7,066 nt of DNA from Oscillospiraceae bacterium (GTDB lineage: Bacteria > Bacillota > Clostridia > Oscillospirales > Acutalibacteraceae): NCBI GenBank assembly GCA_022508865.1, contig JAFLUK010000077.1, positions 1 through 7,066 on the forward strand, read 5' to 3'. Below, piece by piece: positions 1 through 6,519 of this stretch. The stretch's first letter is position 1. The number at the start of each line of letters is the position of its first letter. Under the pieces are notes generated by a model. It ran no database searches, was not told the origin of the DNA, and saw only the letters and a program-made list of their open reading frames with translations. The position numbers and the translations under genes were made by a program.

Positions 1-107
1 GGGCTCTTTTTCAATTAGCATTATGACTAAAGAAATTTCTTTTCTTTGTGAATATTATCTAAAATTTATTATTCAGCAACAAATCTATAAAAAATAGTTA
101 AATTATA

Positions 108-154
108 GGTCAAAATTCGTTCATATCTTGTTAATTTTTTAGTAAATATTGACC
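108..154 (-). terminator. Possible weak ribF terminator (inverted repeat)
   Basis: GGTCAAAATT (108-117) and AATATTGACC (145-154) pair at 9 of 10 positions around a 27-nt loop, just past the ribF stop codon. Read on the minus strand, a T6 run (94-89) follows the stem only after a 14-nt gap. The long loop and the gap make this a poor intrinsic terminator, but it is the best candidate between ribF and the left edge. The rest of 1-158 is AT-rich and holds no gene that I can see. Confidence 0.3.
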
Positions 155-158
155 GATT

Positions 159-1112
159 TTAAGACTTTCTTCCTTTTGCAATATTTATCTTTGCTTTTTC
201 TCCGTCTTTCTTAATTTGTTCTTCAAGCGCTTTAATATTGTCAAATTTTCTCTCATCCCGCTGAAAATACAGCAACCTTATATCTGCCACTTCGCCATAC
301 AAATCTTTTTCCTTATAGTCGGGCAACCATGTTTCCGAAAGAGGCAGATAATCTCCGATTGTGGGTTTAACACCAATATTTGTAACACCTGTGTAGCACT
401 TGTCCCCTATGGTGACAAGGCTTGTATACACCCCAAACCTTGGAACAACAAGTCCTTTAGGGAGCTTTTGGTTAATTGTGGGGGTATTCATCAGCCTGCC
501 AATATGGTTACCCTCCTCTATTACTGCACTAAAGCCGAATTTGCGATCAAGAAGGATATTTGCTTTTTCAATTTCTCCATTTCTCACAAAATTGCGGATT
601 TCAGTGCTGCTTACAGTGATTTCTTCCATTACAACAGGTGGAACTACAGTTACTTCAATTCCGTATAAACTGCAAAGACGGGTTAGTTCACCGCTGTCTG
701 CTGTACCGCCCTTGCCAAAATGGTAGTTAAATCCGCAAAATACCTTTTTTGCATTAAAGCGCTGTACTAAAACCTTTTCTACAAATTCCCTTGGAGAGAA
801 ATTCATAACAGAGGTAAAGTCGTCTTCCACTACTCTGTCCACACCCATATCCTTGATTATGTTATACCGTTCTTCATTTGTAGTAATGATTTCTACGCTT
901 TTTCCAAAGAGATATGCAGGGTTTTTCTGAAAGGTATAGACTATTTTGGCAAGGCTGTCCTTTTCATTCTCTTCCTCTACCGCACTTAACATTGCATTAA
1001 TTACCGCCTTGTGCCCAAGGTGGATGCCGTCAAAAAAGCCAAGCGCAACTCCACTACTGTTGGGATATTCTTTTTTTTCCTCATTTTTTATTTTACTGCT
1101 GTGTTCTTTCAT
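159..1112 (-). CDS. ribF: Bifunctional riboflavin kinase / FAD synthetase (RibF)
   Basis: This cytoplasmic enzyme phosphorylates riboflavin to FMN and then adenylates FMN to FAD, using ATP for both steps. The 317-aa length is normal for the family. The N-terminal FMN adenylyltransferase domain shows GFFDGIHLGH (25-34, the nucleotidyltransferase HxGH signature), GFNYHFGKG (127-135) and SSTEIR (168-173). The C-terminal riboflavin kinase domain shows GNHIGR (201-206), PTIN (211-214, the PTxN magnesium/nucleotide motif) and Glu260 in SETW at the expected catalytic-base position, followed by DLYG. The ATG at 1112 is preceded by GAGAG at a 6-nt spacing, a modest site. It follows the Nudix gene by 29 nt in the same direction, so the two are probably co-transcribed. 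In many Firmicutes ribF follows truB/rbfA; that context is absent here. No FMN riboswitch was seen. Confidence 0.95.
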   Translation of the reverse strand: MKEHSSKIKNEEKKEYPNSSGVALGFFDGIHLGHKAVINAMLSAVEEENEKDSLAKIVYTFQKNPAYLFGKSVEIITTNEERYNIIKDMGVDRVVEDDFTSVMNFSPREFVEKVLVQRFNAKKVFCGFNYHFGKGGTADSGELTRLCSLYGIEVTVVPPVVMEEITVSSTEIRNFVRNGEIEKANILLDRKFGFSAVIEEGNHIGRLMNTPTINQKLPKGLVVPRFGVYTSLVTIGDKCYTGVTNIGVKPTIGDYLPLSETWLPDYKEKDLYGEVADIRLLYFQRDERKFDNIKALEEQIKKDGEKAKINIAKGRKS

Positions 1113-1141
1113 AAATATCTCTCAAATATAATTTAATATAA

Positions 1142-1714
1142 TCAGATTTTTCCACTGTCCAAAAGGTACTTTGCCTTTAAAATTGCAACCTGTGTTTTTC
1201 CGTCTGCAATCTGATTGTTCAGCACCATTTCTACCGCCTTGTCAAAGGGTATTTTTTCTACGGTTAAAAATTCATCATCATCAAGATGCTGTTCCCCAAA
1301 ATCCTTTACTCGGCACATATACATATGAACAAGCTCGTCAGAATAGGCACAAAGGCCGATATACCCGCCCAAAGTAATAAAGCTGTAGCCCTGCGCGCCT
1401 GTTTCTTCCTCTAGCTCTCTTTTGCAGTTTTCAAGAGGTGTTTCACCTTTTTCCAGCTTGCCTGCCGGAATTTCCAGCATAATTTGCCTTGTGCTGTAGC
1501 GGTACTGCCTCACCATAAGAATATGATTATCCTCTGTAATCGGCACCACGCAAACAGCTCCCGGATGCTTGTTGTACTCTCTTACCGAAGTATTGCCATC
1601 GGGAAGCAGTACTTCGTCTCTGTAAATTTTCAGCAGACAGCCGTCATATACCTGCTGTGAAGATATGGTTTTTTCAATTAATTTGTCGTCTTTTTTATTG
1701 CTTTTTATACTCAT
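1142..1714 (-). CDS. Nudix hydrolase, ADP-ribose pyrophosphatase-like
   Basis: The 190-aa protein carries a complete Nudix box at residues 85-107: G85, E91, then RELEEETGA, matching GX5EX7REUXEEXGU. This motif binds the divalent metals that drive hydrolysis of nucleoside diphosphate-X substrates. The surrounding sequence (EIPAG before the box, DDDEFLTVEKIPF and DGKTQVAILKA after it) is typical of the ADP-ribose pyrophosphatase group. The proline-containing SPG loop usually found about 15 residues after the box in ADP-ribose-specific members reads LCA (121-123) just before YSDE, so the exact substrate is uncertain. I chose ATG at 1714 because GGAGAG (1726-1721) sits 6 nt upstream. A TTG at 1720 in the same frame would leave no spacing from that site. 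It leads the probable Nudix-ribF operon. No convincing promoter was found, and any promoter must lie inside the divergent peptidase gene. Confidence 0.93.
   Translation of the reverse strand: MSIKSNKKDDKLIEKTISSQQVYDGCLLKIYRDEVLLPDGNTSVREYNKHPGAVCVVPITEDNHILMVRQYRYSTRQIMLEIPAGKLEKGETPLENCKRELEEETGAQGYSFITLGGYIGLCAYSDELVHMYMCRVKDFGEQHLDDDEFLTVEKIPFDKAVEMVLNNQIADGKTQVAILKAKYLLDSGKI
1683..1711 (+). promoter_or_regulatory. Candidate promoter of the M14 peptidase gene
   Basis: TTGTCG (1683-1688) and TATACT (1706-1711) are separated by exactly 17 nt, matching the vegetative consensus at 4/6 and 5/6 positions. Transcription would begin near 1718, leaving a leader of about 22 nt that contains the GAGGTG ribosome binding site. 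The promoter lies inside the first codons of the oppositely oriented Nudix gene. The call rests on sequence match only. Confidence 0.5.
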
Positions 1715-1720
1715 AATCAA

Positions 1721-1732
1721 CTCTCCGAGGTG
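1721..1732. promoter_or_regulatory. Back-to-back ribosome binding sites of the divergent genes
   Basis: GGAGAG on the minus strand (1726-1721) serves the Nudix ATG at 1714, with 6-nt spacing. GAGGTG on the plus strand (1727-1732) serves the peptidase ATG at 1740, with 7-nt spacing. The two sites touch without a base between them. This supports both start choices and leaves no room for promoters between the genes. Confidence 0.65.
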
Positions 1733-1739
1733 AAATTTT

Positions 1740-2627
1740 ATGTTCGATTTTTATCCCAATCAGAAAAACCGCAAAGACTTTGTTCTTAAACTGACAAAGG
1801 AATTTCCCTTTATAAAAAAAGAAACCATAGGAAAAAGCCTTGTCAACCGTGACATTGAGGCATTTACCATTGGCAACAGGAACAAAAGAATAATAATTGC
1901 AGGAGGTTTTCACGGCAGTGAATTTCTCACAATCAATGTCCTTTATCGTTTTTTGTGGGATTTGGGTTGTTCCTGCAAAAACGGAACAGCCGTTGCAGGT
2001 ATTAAAATGAAAAGATACCTGCAAAGACGCGGTGTATCTGTCGTTCCCTGCGTAAACCCTGACGGAACAGAGATTAATTTAAGGGGGTTTTCCTCTGCAA
2101 AGGAATTCTGCACACAGGTTGAAAGCATTGGTGCTCCTGCCTGTGGTTGGCAGGCAAATGCAAGAGGTGTTGACATTAACCACAATTTTCCTGCCAATTG
2201 GGATATTATTCACAAAAGGGAGGAAAAAATGGGAATCTCTTCTCCCTCTTCCACAAGGTACGGCGGAAGAACTCCCGCTTCTGAACCCGAAACCACTGCA
2301 ATTATGAATTACTGCATAAAAAACAATTTCCTCAGAGGATATGCATTTCACAGTCAGGGACGTGAAATTTACTATACCTTTGGCAAAAGCACTCCAAAGG
2401 ACAGCCCTGCAATTGCAAGACTTTTGTCCTCTGCCTCCGGTTATAAATTATCCACTCCGCCTGAAATTGCAGACGGAGGTGGATTTAAAGATTGGTTTAT
2501 TGAAAGGTTTTTTATGCCGGGATTCACTTTTGAAATAGGTAAAGGTAAAAATCCTTTGCCTGTTTCCGATTTAGATGCAGAGTATAATATTCTGCTAAAA
2601 ACCCTGTGTTTGATTGTTATTGTTTGA
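1740..2627 (+). CDS. M14-family zinc metallopeptidase
   Basis: This 295-aa protein has the M14 (carboxypeptidase A-type) core. H58 and E61 in GGFHGSE are the first two zinc ligands and H204 in FHSQG is the likely third. GVDINHNFP (143-151) matches the substrate-binding strand, YGGRTPASEPET (174-185) is a family signature, and E265 in FTFEIGKG is the likely catalytic glutamate. Classical carboxypeptidases have NRNF where this has NHNF. As I recall, loss of that arginine is common in the bacterial gamma-D-glutamyl-diamino acid endopeptidase branch, so cleavage of peptidoglycan-derived peptides is a reasonable guess, not a demonstrated role. There is no signal peptide, LysM domain or membrane segment, so it should be cytoplasmic. 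It is the only complete plus-strand gene here. Its ATG has GAGGTG 7 nt upstream, and its TGA directly abuts the asnB stop. Confidence 0.92.
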   Translation: MFDFYPNQKNRKDFVLKLTKEFPFIKKETIGKSLVNRDIEAFTIGNRNKRIIIAGGFHGSEFLTINVLYRFLWDLGCSCKNGTAVAGIKMKRYLQRRGVSVVPCVNPDGTEINLRGFSSAKEFCTQVESIGAPACGWQANARGVDINHNFPANWDIIHKREEKMGISSPSSTRYGGRTPASEPETTAIMNYCIKNNFLRGYAFHSQGREIYYTFGKSTPKDSPAIARLLSSASGYKLSTPPEIADGGGFKDWFIERFFMPGFTFEIGKGKNPLPVSDLDAEYNILLKTLCLIVIV

Positions 2628-2644
2628 TTAATCCAAATCAGGGG
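2597..2644 (-). terminator. Possible asnB terminator inside the peptidase 3' end
   Basis: On the minus strand CCCTG (2643-2639) pairs with CAGGG (2606-2602). A small internal loop follows, then TTTG with CAAA. The central loop is about 16 nt and includes the asnB stop. A T5 run follows at 2601-2597. The stem is interrupted and the U-run short, so the call is tentative. It is the best candidate because the two convergent genes have no spacer. No comparable plus-strand signal was found for the peptidase gene. Confidence 0.3.
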
Positions 2645-4484
2645 TATTTATCTTGCCGCTGTCGCCAAAATAAATGTTGTACCAGATGAGGAAAACATAC
2701 ACTGTCCACACCTTACGGGAGTTATCCTCCTTGCCCTGATAGTGGCCGTCAAGCCAATCAACAAGAATGTCTGTGTTAAAGAATTTTTCTGCTGTTTCAC
2801 TGCGGAACATAGCCTTTACCACATTGTAGTATTTTTCATCCTTGAGCCATACTCTTGTTGGAACAGGGAAGCCCAGTTTTCTCTTTTGGGCTGTTTTTTC
2901 GGGCATTCTTCTTCGTGCTGCCTTACGCATTGCGTACTTTGTATTTTCACCGTTTACACGGAGTTTTGTTGGAATTGTTCTTGCCACGTCAAACACCTTT
3001 CTGTCAAGGAAAGGTACTCTTAATTCAAGGGAATTAGCCATTGACATTCTATCTGCCTTAAGGAGAATATCTCCTGTCATCCACAGATTTATGTCAAGAT
3101 ACTGCATCTTTGTAATATCGTCATAGTCCTTTACCCTGTCGTAATAAGGCTTACAATAGTTCTGTGGGTCAGTGGCAATATCAGGCTTTTTAAGGAGAGC
3201 CTGCTTTTGCTTTTTATCATACATAAATGCATTGCCGATAAAGCGTTCTTCCAGTCTTTTACCGCCACGAATAAGATATGCTCTGCCCTTGATTTTGGGG
3301 AATTTTTCAGCCAGCTTGCCGATGGCTCTTCGCAGAGGGAACGGCACTATCTTGTAAGGTTTCAGAGAACGGGGAACATTGTAGCAGGTGTAACCGCCAA
3401 ACAGCTCGTCTGCACCCTCACCGGAAAGAACAACCTTTACATATTGACTTGCAAGGTTTGACACAAAGTAAAGAGCAATACAGCTTGGGTCCGCAAGAGG
3501 CTGATCCATATAGTACTGTACCTTTGGCACTGTGCTCCAAAATTCCTCACTACCAATGAGCTTTGTGTGGTGTTCAACACCGATTTCCTTAGAAAGCTCC
3601 TGTGCCCAGCTGATTTCGTTATATTTTTCACCAAAGTCAAAGCCTACGGTAAAGGTCTTTTGGTCTGCAAAATAAGTGGAAACATAGGATGAATCCACTC
3701 CGCTTGAAAGGAAACATCCAACCTCAACATCGGCAATTTTGTGGGCCTTTATAGAGTCTTCAAATACGTCGGCTATTTTGTCTACAGCCTCTTCCTCCGT
3801 AATGGTGTTGTCAAGGTGGAAAGTAGGCTCAAAATATCTTTCTGTCTTAATTTCTCCATCTTTATACCACATATAATGACCGGGAAGAAGACAGTAAACG
3901 TTTTTAAAGAAGGTTTCCGGAGGAACCACATACTGGAAAGAAAGGTAGGAGTCAAGGGCTCTTTCATTAAATTCCTTTTTAAAATCGGGGTGCTGGAGAA
4001 TGGACTTGATTTCTGAACCGTAAACCAAATTTTCGTCAATCATAGTGTAGTGCATTGGCTTGATGCCAAAGAAATCACGGGCAATAAAGAGCGAGCCGTC
4101 ATTTTTGTTGTATATAGCAAAGCCGAACATACCCCTAAGCTTTGGAAGCATTTCTTCCTTCCACTGTTCAAAGCCGTGAATAAGCACCTCTGAATCTGTA
4201 TCTGTATAGAATTTGTGACCTGCTTCAATAAGCTCTTTTCTCAAATCCTGATAGTTATAAATTTCGCCGTTAAATGTGATAACAAGAGATTTGTCCTCAT
4301 TATAAATTGGCTGTGTGCCGCCCTCAAGGTCGATAATTGACAGTCTGCGAAAACCCATAGAAATATAATCATCCTGAAAAAGGCCGTCGGAGTCGGGGCC
4401 TCTGTGGGTAATAACTTCTGTCATATTTTTGATGGTTTCATCTCTATCTACAATTTGTCCTGTAAAACCGCATATACCGCACAT
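2628..4484 (-). CDS. asnB: Asparagine synthetase, glutamine-hydrolysing (AsnB)
   Basis: AsnB converts aspartate, glutamine and ATP to asparagine, glutamate, AMP and PPi in the cytoplasm. The 618-aa length suits the bacterial AsnB family. The N-terminal class II glutaminase domain starts MCGICGF, with Cys2 the nucleophile once Met1 is removed. Its other expected residues are visible: RGPD (28-31), RLSIID (47-52), NGE (72-74) and Asp97. The synthetase domain has the PP-loop SSGVDSS (260-266), SGEGADELFGGY (354-365) and LRVPFLDRKVFD (488-499). No catalytic residue is missing. The ATG at 4484 has AGGAA 9 nt upstream. It appears to be a single-gene unit: nadE upstream is closed by a strong terminator and the gene downstream is convergent. 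It is adjacent to NadE, another PP-loop enzyme, but is not in its operon. Confidence 0.97.
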   Translation of the reverse strand: MCGICGFTGQIVDRDETIKNMTEVITHRGPDSDGLFQDDYISMGFRRLSIIDLEGGTQPIYNEDKSLVITFNGEIYNYQDLRKELIEAGHKFYTDTDSEVLIHGFEQWKEEMLPKLRGMFGFAIYNKNDGSLFIARDFFGIKPMHYTMIDENLVYGSEIKSILQHPDFKKEFNERALDSYLSFQYVVPPETFFKNVYCLLPGHYMWYKDGEIKTERYFEPTFHLDNTITEEEAVDKIADVFEDSIKAHKIADVEVGCFLSSGVDSSYVSTYFADQKTFTVGFDFGEKYNEISWAQELSKEIGVEHHTKLIGSEEFWSTVPKVQYYMDQPLADPSCIALYFVSNLASQYVKVVLSGEGADELFGGYTCYNVPRSLKPYKIVPFPLRRAIGKLAEKFPKIKGRAYLIRGGKRLEERFIGNAFMYDKKQKQALLKKPDIATDPQNYCKPYYDRVKDYDDITKMQYLDINLWMTGDILLKADRMSMANSLELRVPFLDRKVFDVARTIPTKLRVNGENTKYAMRKAARRRMPEKTAQKRKLGFPVPTRVWLKDEKYYNVVKAMFRSETAEKFFNTDILVDWLDGHYQGKEDNSRKVWTVYVFLIWYNIYFGDSGKINTPDLD

Positions 4485-4505
4485 AATAGAAAGTTCCTTT
4501 CTTAC

Positions 4506-4539
4506 TTATAATATGAACATTTGTATACATACTAATACT
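4506..4539. repeat. Shared intergenic words upstream of asnB
   Basis: TTATAATATG (4506-4515) and CATACTAATACT (4528-4539) both recur exactly at 6879-6888 and 6866-6877, in the same orientation but reversed order. Between them lies the 8-bp palindrome TGTATACA (4522-4529). CATACTAATACT contains two tandem ATACTA/ATACT units, which read TAGTAT on the asnB strand. A role as operator is inference. Confidence 0.4.
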
Positions 4540-4563
4540 ACCATAAAATAGATTTATAAGCAA
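4535..4563 (-). promoter_or_regulatory. Candidate asnB promoter
   Basis: On the minus strand TTGCTT (4563-4558) lies 17 nt before TAGTAT (4540-4535), with TGG directly ahead of the -10 as in extended -10 promoters. Transcription would start near 4528, giving a leader of about 44 nt. The -35 matches only at TTG. An alternative -10, TATTAT (4514-4509), lacks a good -35, so the exact promoter is unsettled. Confidence 0.35.
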
Positions 4564-4595
4564 GGACAAACCAATCTATATTTCACAAAAATAAA

Positions 4596-4641
4596 GATAA
4601 AAAACAAGAGCACCTGCCTTGAATTATTCAGGCATGGTGCT
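4596..4641 (-). terminator. Intrinsic terminator of the nadE operon
   Basis: AGCACC+TGCCT (4609-4619) pairs with AGGCA+GGTGCT (4630-4641) as an 11-bp GC-rich stem with one bulged T, and a further GAA/TTC can pair in the loop. On the minus strand the stem is followed by CTTG and T6 (4604-4599). It begins 27 nt past the nadE stop. A T6 run also follows on the plus strand (4641-4646), so it could work in both directions. It separates nadE from asnB transcriptionally. Confidence 0.87.
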
Positions 4642-4667
4642 TTTTTGATACATTATTTTTAAATATC

Positions 4668-5405
4668 CTAATCTTCGTACTTATATTCAAATGCCGGCAT
4701 AAGCTGAAGCTTAAACAAATTCTGCTTGTGCTTTTTGTCAATAATTTCTTTTGTTTTCTCGTCCTCTATTACACCCTGACGAATGTATCTGTCAAGCTCG
4801 GCATAGGTAAAGCCAAGATTTTCTTCATCGGTTTTTCCGCATAAGCCATCTATCGGTGTTTTGTTGACAAGCTCCTCCGGCACACCCAAAACGCCACCAA
4901 TTTCCTTTATTTCCGTAACCGTAAGGTAAGATAAAGGTGAGAAATCTCCGGCAGCATCACCGTATCTGGTGGAATATCCAACCCAATCTTCAGAAAGATT
5001 GCAAGTGTTGCAAACTCTGCCGTTGCAGCTTTGTGATATTGCATACAAGGTTGACATTCTTATTCTTGCAGGTAAATTATGTGTTGTCTGTGATGTCAGC
5101 TCAATTTCCTTTGGAAGGTTATTAAGCACTCCCTCAACAGCCTCTGCAATATTGACAACATAGTGCTTAATACCCAGATGATTTACCAAAAGATAAGCCA
5201 TATCAATATCCGGCTGTTCCCCCTTCGGCATAAGCACACCGATAACTCTGTCTTTGCCCAAGGCTTCCACACATAGAGCGGCGGCAATGGAACTGTCTTT
5301 TCCTCCGGAAATACCAACTACTGCATTACAGCCCTTTCCGTTTTCTTCAAAAAAATCTCTTATCCACTCTACACAGGCATCCTTTGCTTTTTTTGCATTA
5401 AACAT
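4668..5405 (-). CDS. nadE: NAD(+) synthetase, ammonia-dependent (NadE)
   Basis: NadE performs the last step of NAD synthesis: nicotinate adenine dinucleotide (deamido-NAD) is adenylated by ATP and amidated to NAD. The 245-aa protein is only the synthetase domain. It lacks the N-terminal nitrilase-type glutaminase of longer forms, so it should use free ammonia. The PP-loop is SGGKDSS (33-39). Other family blocks are NLPARIRMSTLYAIS, SEDWVGYSTRYGDAAGDF and TPIDGLCGKTDEENLG, which form the deamido-NAD/ATP site and dimer core. The ATG at 5405 has GGAGG (5419-5415) 9 nt upstream, a strong site. The gene follows the Hpt gene by 23 nt with no promoter visible in the gap, so it is probably the third gene of the response regulator-Hpt-nadE transcript, which ends at the terminator near 4.6 kb. 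Confidence 0.97.
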   Translation of the reverse strand: MFNAKKAKDACVEWIRDFFEENGKGCNAVVGISGGKDSSIAAALCVEALGKDRVIGVLMPKGEQPDIDMAYLLVNHLGIKHYVVNIAEAVEGVLNNLPKEIELTSQTTHNLPARIRMSTLYAISQSCNGRVCNTCNLSEDWVGYSTRYGDAAGDFSPLSYLTVTEIKEIGGVLGVPEELVNKTPIDGLCGKTDEENLGFTYAELDRYIRQGVIEDEKTKEIIDKKHKQNLFKLQLMPAFEYKYED

Positions 5406-5428
5406 TGTGAAATACCTCCGATTGTTTT

Positions 5429-5773
5429 TTACAGTTTATTTATGGCGTTAACTGTCAGCTCATAATCATGCTGAACAGCAGAAAAACAAGTTTTTGCACT
5501 TTCCAAATCTTTTACCCTAAGGTGCTCTGTAATCTCACAGGCTGAATTATACAACCTTGTAAATGCAAGATTTCCGCAAACCCCCTTTAGAGTGTGAGCA
5601 GCAGTAAAGGCAGCTTCTGTATCATCCTTGGCAATAGCCTCTGAAAGCAAAGAAAAACTGGTATCATTCAGAAATTTCAGCACAAATTTTTTAATCAGCA
5701 TATCAATTTTCAGCGTTTTTATCATTTTCTGATAATCTCCGCCGCACTCCAGATAAAATTCTTCCAGTGTCAT
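5429..5773 (-). CDS. Stand-alone Hpt (histidine phosphotransfer) protein
   Basis: This 114-aa protein is a single four-helix Hpt domain, the type that carries phosphate between receiver domains in multistep phosphorelays. The signature is AAHTLKGVCGNLAF with His60 the predicted phospho-accepting residue. The conserved lysine (K63) and glycine (G64) follow it, then a helix ending ACEITEHLR. It opens MTLEEFYLECGGDYQ, as the first helix of such domains often does. There is no kinase, receiver, DNA-binding or membrane segment. Its ATG lies 2 nt beyond the stop of the response regulator. Its ribosome binding site AGGAGA (5786-5781) lies inside that gene's last codons, so the two are likely translationally coupled. 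The partner kinase is not in the window. Nothing shows which receiver it serves, though the adjacent one is the obvious candidate. Confidence 0.9.
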   Translation of the reverse strand: MTLEEFYLECGGDYQKMIKTLKIDMLIKKFVLKFLNDTSFSLLSEAIAKDDTEAAFTAAHTLKGVCGNLAFTRLYNSACEITEHLRVKDLESAKTCFSAVQHDYELTVNAINKL

Positions 5774-5775
5774 CC

Positions 5776-6519
5776 TTATTTCTCCTGTTTATTTGAAAGT
5801 TTTTTAATACACCTTAAGAAATCCTCAATGGTACTGTTCCACACATTTTTAAAGTTCTCAAAGCTGTGGCTGCACTCACTTCGGAATTCTGAGCCCAGAA
5901 TAATACAGGCTTCATAAAGCTGTGTGCAATACATTGTTCCTACCACACCCACCAGTGTATGCATAACTTCTCTTGCCGATAAATAGTCCTTTTCCTTTAT
6001 ATACCGCCACATCAAATCACAGTCGTTTCCGTGGGAGGATAAAAACTGCTGCAGCAGAATAAAAACTGTTTCTTTGTCGCCAACAAGGGATAATAAATTC
6101 TCAAAGCTGAAAAATTCATAATCATCAATAAATTTTTCTTCCTCTTTGTTCGCAGACTGTTCGTTAGTGAATTCTCTTGTATTGAGAAGCTCTTCTATCT
6201 TTTCAGGCTCCAAAGGCTTGTAAAGACAGCTGTTTATTCCGCTCTTTATTAATCTTTCATCTGTATCTGCAATTTTATCTGCAGATATGGCAATAATAGG
6301 CGTTGTTTTGTCAAAGGTTCTGATTTCTTCGGAAGAAGCAAAACCGTCTTTTTCAGGCATTTGAATATCCATTAAAATCATATCGTATTTTTTACTCTTT
6401 GCTAATTCAACTGCCTCTTTGCCGCTTTGAACACCCTCTGCCTCAACACCACAGCCTTGTAGCATCAGTTTTTCGATTTCAAGAGTAATTTCGTTGTCAT
6501 CTACAATAAGAACTTTCAT
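5776..6519 (-). CDS. Response regulator: receiver plus C-terminal Hpt domain
   Basis: The 247-aa protein begins with a complete receiver domain (about 1-115). D7, D8 and D51 (MDIQMP) form the acidic pocket and phosphorylation site, with S79 and K101 (YKP) also present. A linker (118-135) leads to an Hpt-like domain (about 136-240) centred on H187 in MHTLVGVVG. The usual lysine of HTLKG is Val190 here, so phosphotransfer may be weakened. There is no DNA-binding or enzymatic output domain, so it likely relays phosphate. The architecture resembles the tail of a hybrid kinase, but an own promoter and start argue against a broken kinase. I chose ATG at 6519: MKVLIVDDN is the normal receiver start and GGGAGAA (6532-6526) lies 6 nt upstream. 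Upstream ATG 6543 and TTG 6546 are in frame but have poorer sites. It leads the operon with the Hpt gene and nadE. Confidence 0.92.
   Translation of the reverse strand: MKVLIVDDNEITLEIEKLMLQGCGVEAEGVQSGKEAVELAKSKKYDMILMDIQMPEKDGFASSEEIRTFDKTTPIIAISADKIADTDERLIKSGINSCLYKPLEPEKIEELLNTREFTNEQSANKEEEKFIDDYEFFSFENLLSLVGDKETVFILLQQFLSSHGNDCDLMWRYIKEKDYLSAREVMHTLVGVVGTMYCTQLYEACIILGSEFRSECSHSFENFKNVWNSTIEDFLRCIKKLSNKQEK

Noticed and set aside
1..11. GGGCTCTTTTT at the left edge, resembling the right arm and T-run of a plus-strand terminator.
   Set aside because: The left arm would lie outside the window, so pairing cannot be shown.
29..42. Perfect 14-bp palindrome AAAGAAATTTCTTT.
   Set aside because: It is almost pure A/T, has no loop, and lies past the end of ribF with no adjacent start codon. 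A chance origin is likely.
216..668. 150-codon plus-strand open frame opposite ribF.
   Set aside because: It lies antisense to a well-supported RibF domain, its translation resembles no family, and it has no convincing ribosome binding site. It is a shadow frame, as are the other plus-strand frames opposite asnB and nadE.
1818..1848. Perfect -35 word TTGACA on the minus strand inside the peptidase gene, considered as the Nudix promoter with TATAAA.
   Set aside because: The spacer to TATAAA is 26 nt, and the 17-nt position reads TTCTTT, so it is not a usable promoter.
2079..2351. Minus-strand frame opposite the M14 peptidase gene.
   Set aside because: The opposite strand encodes all the M14 catalytic motifs. 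This frame has no family features.
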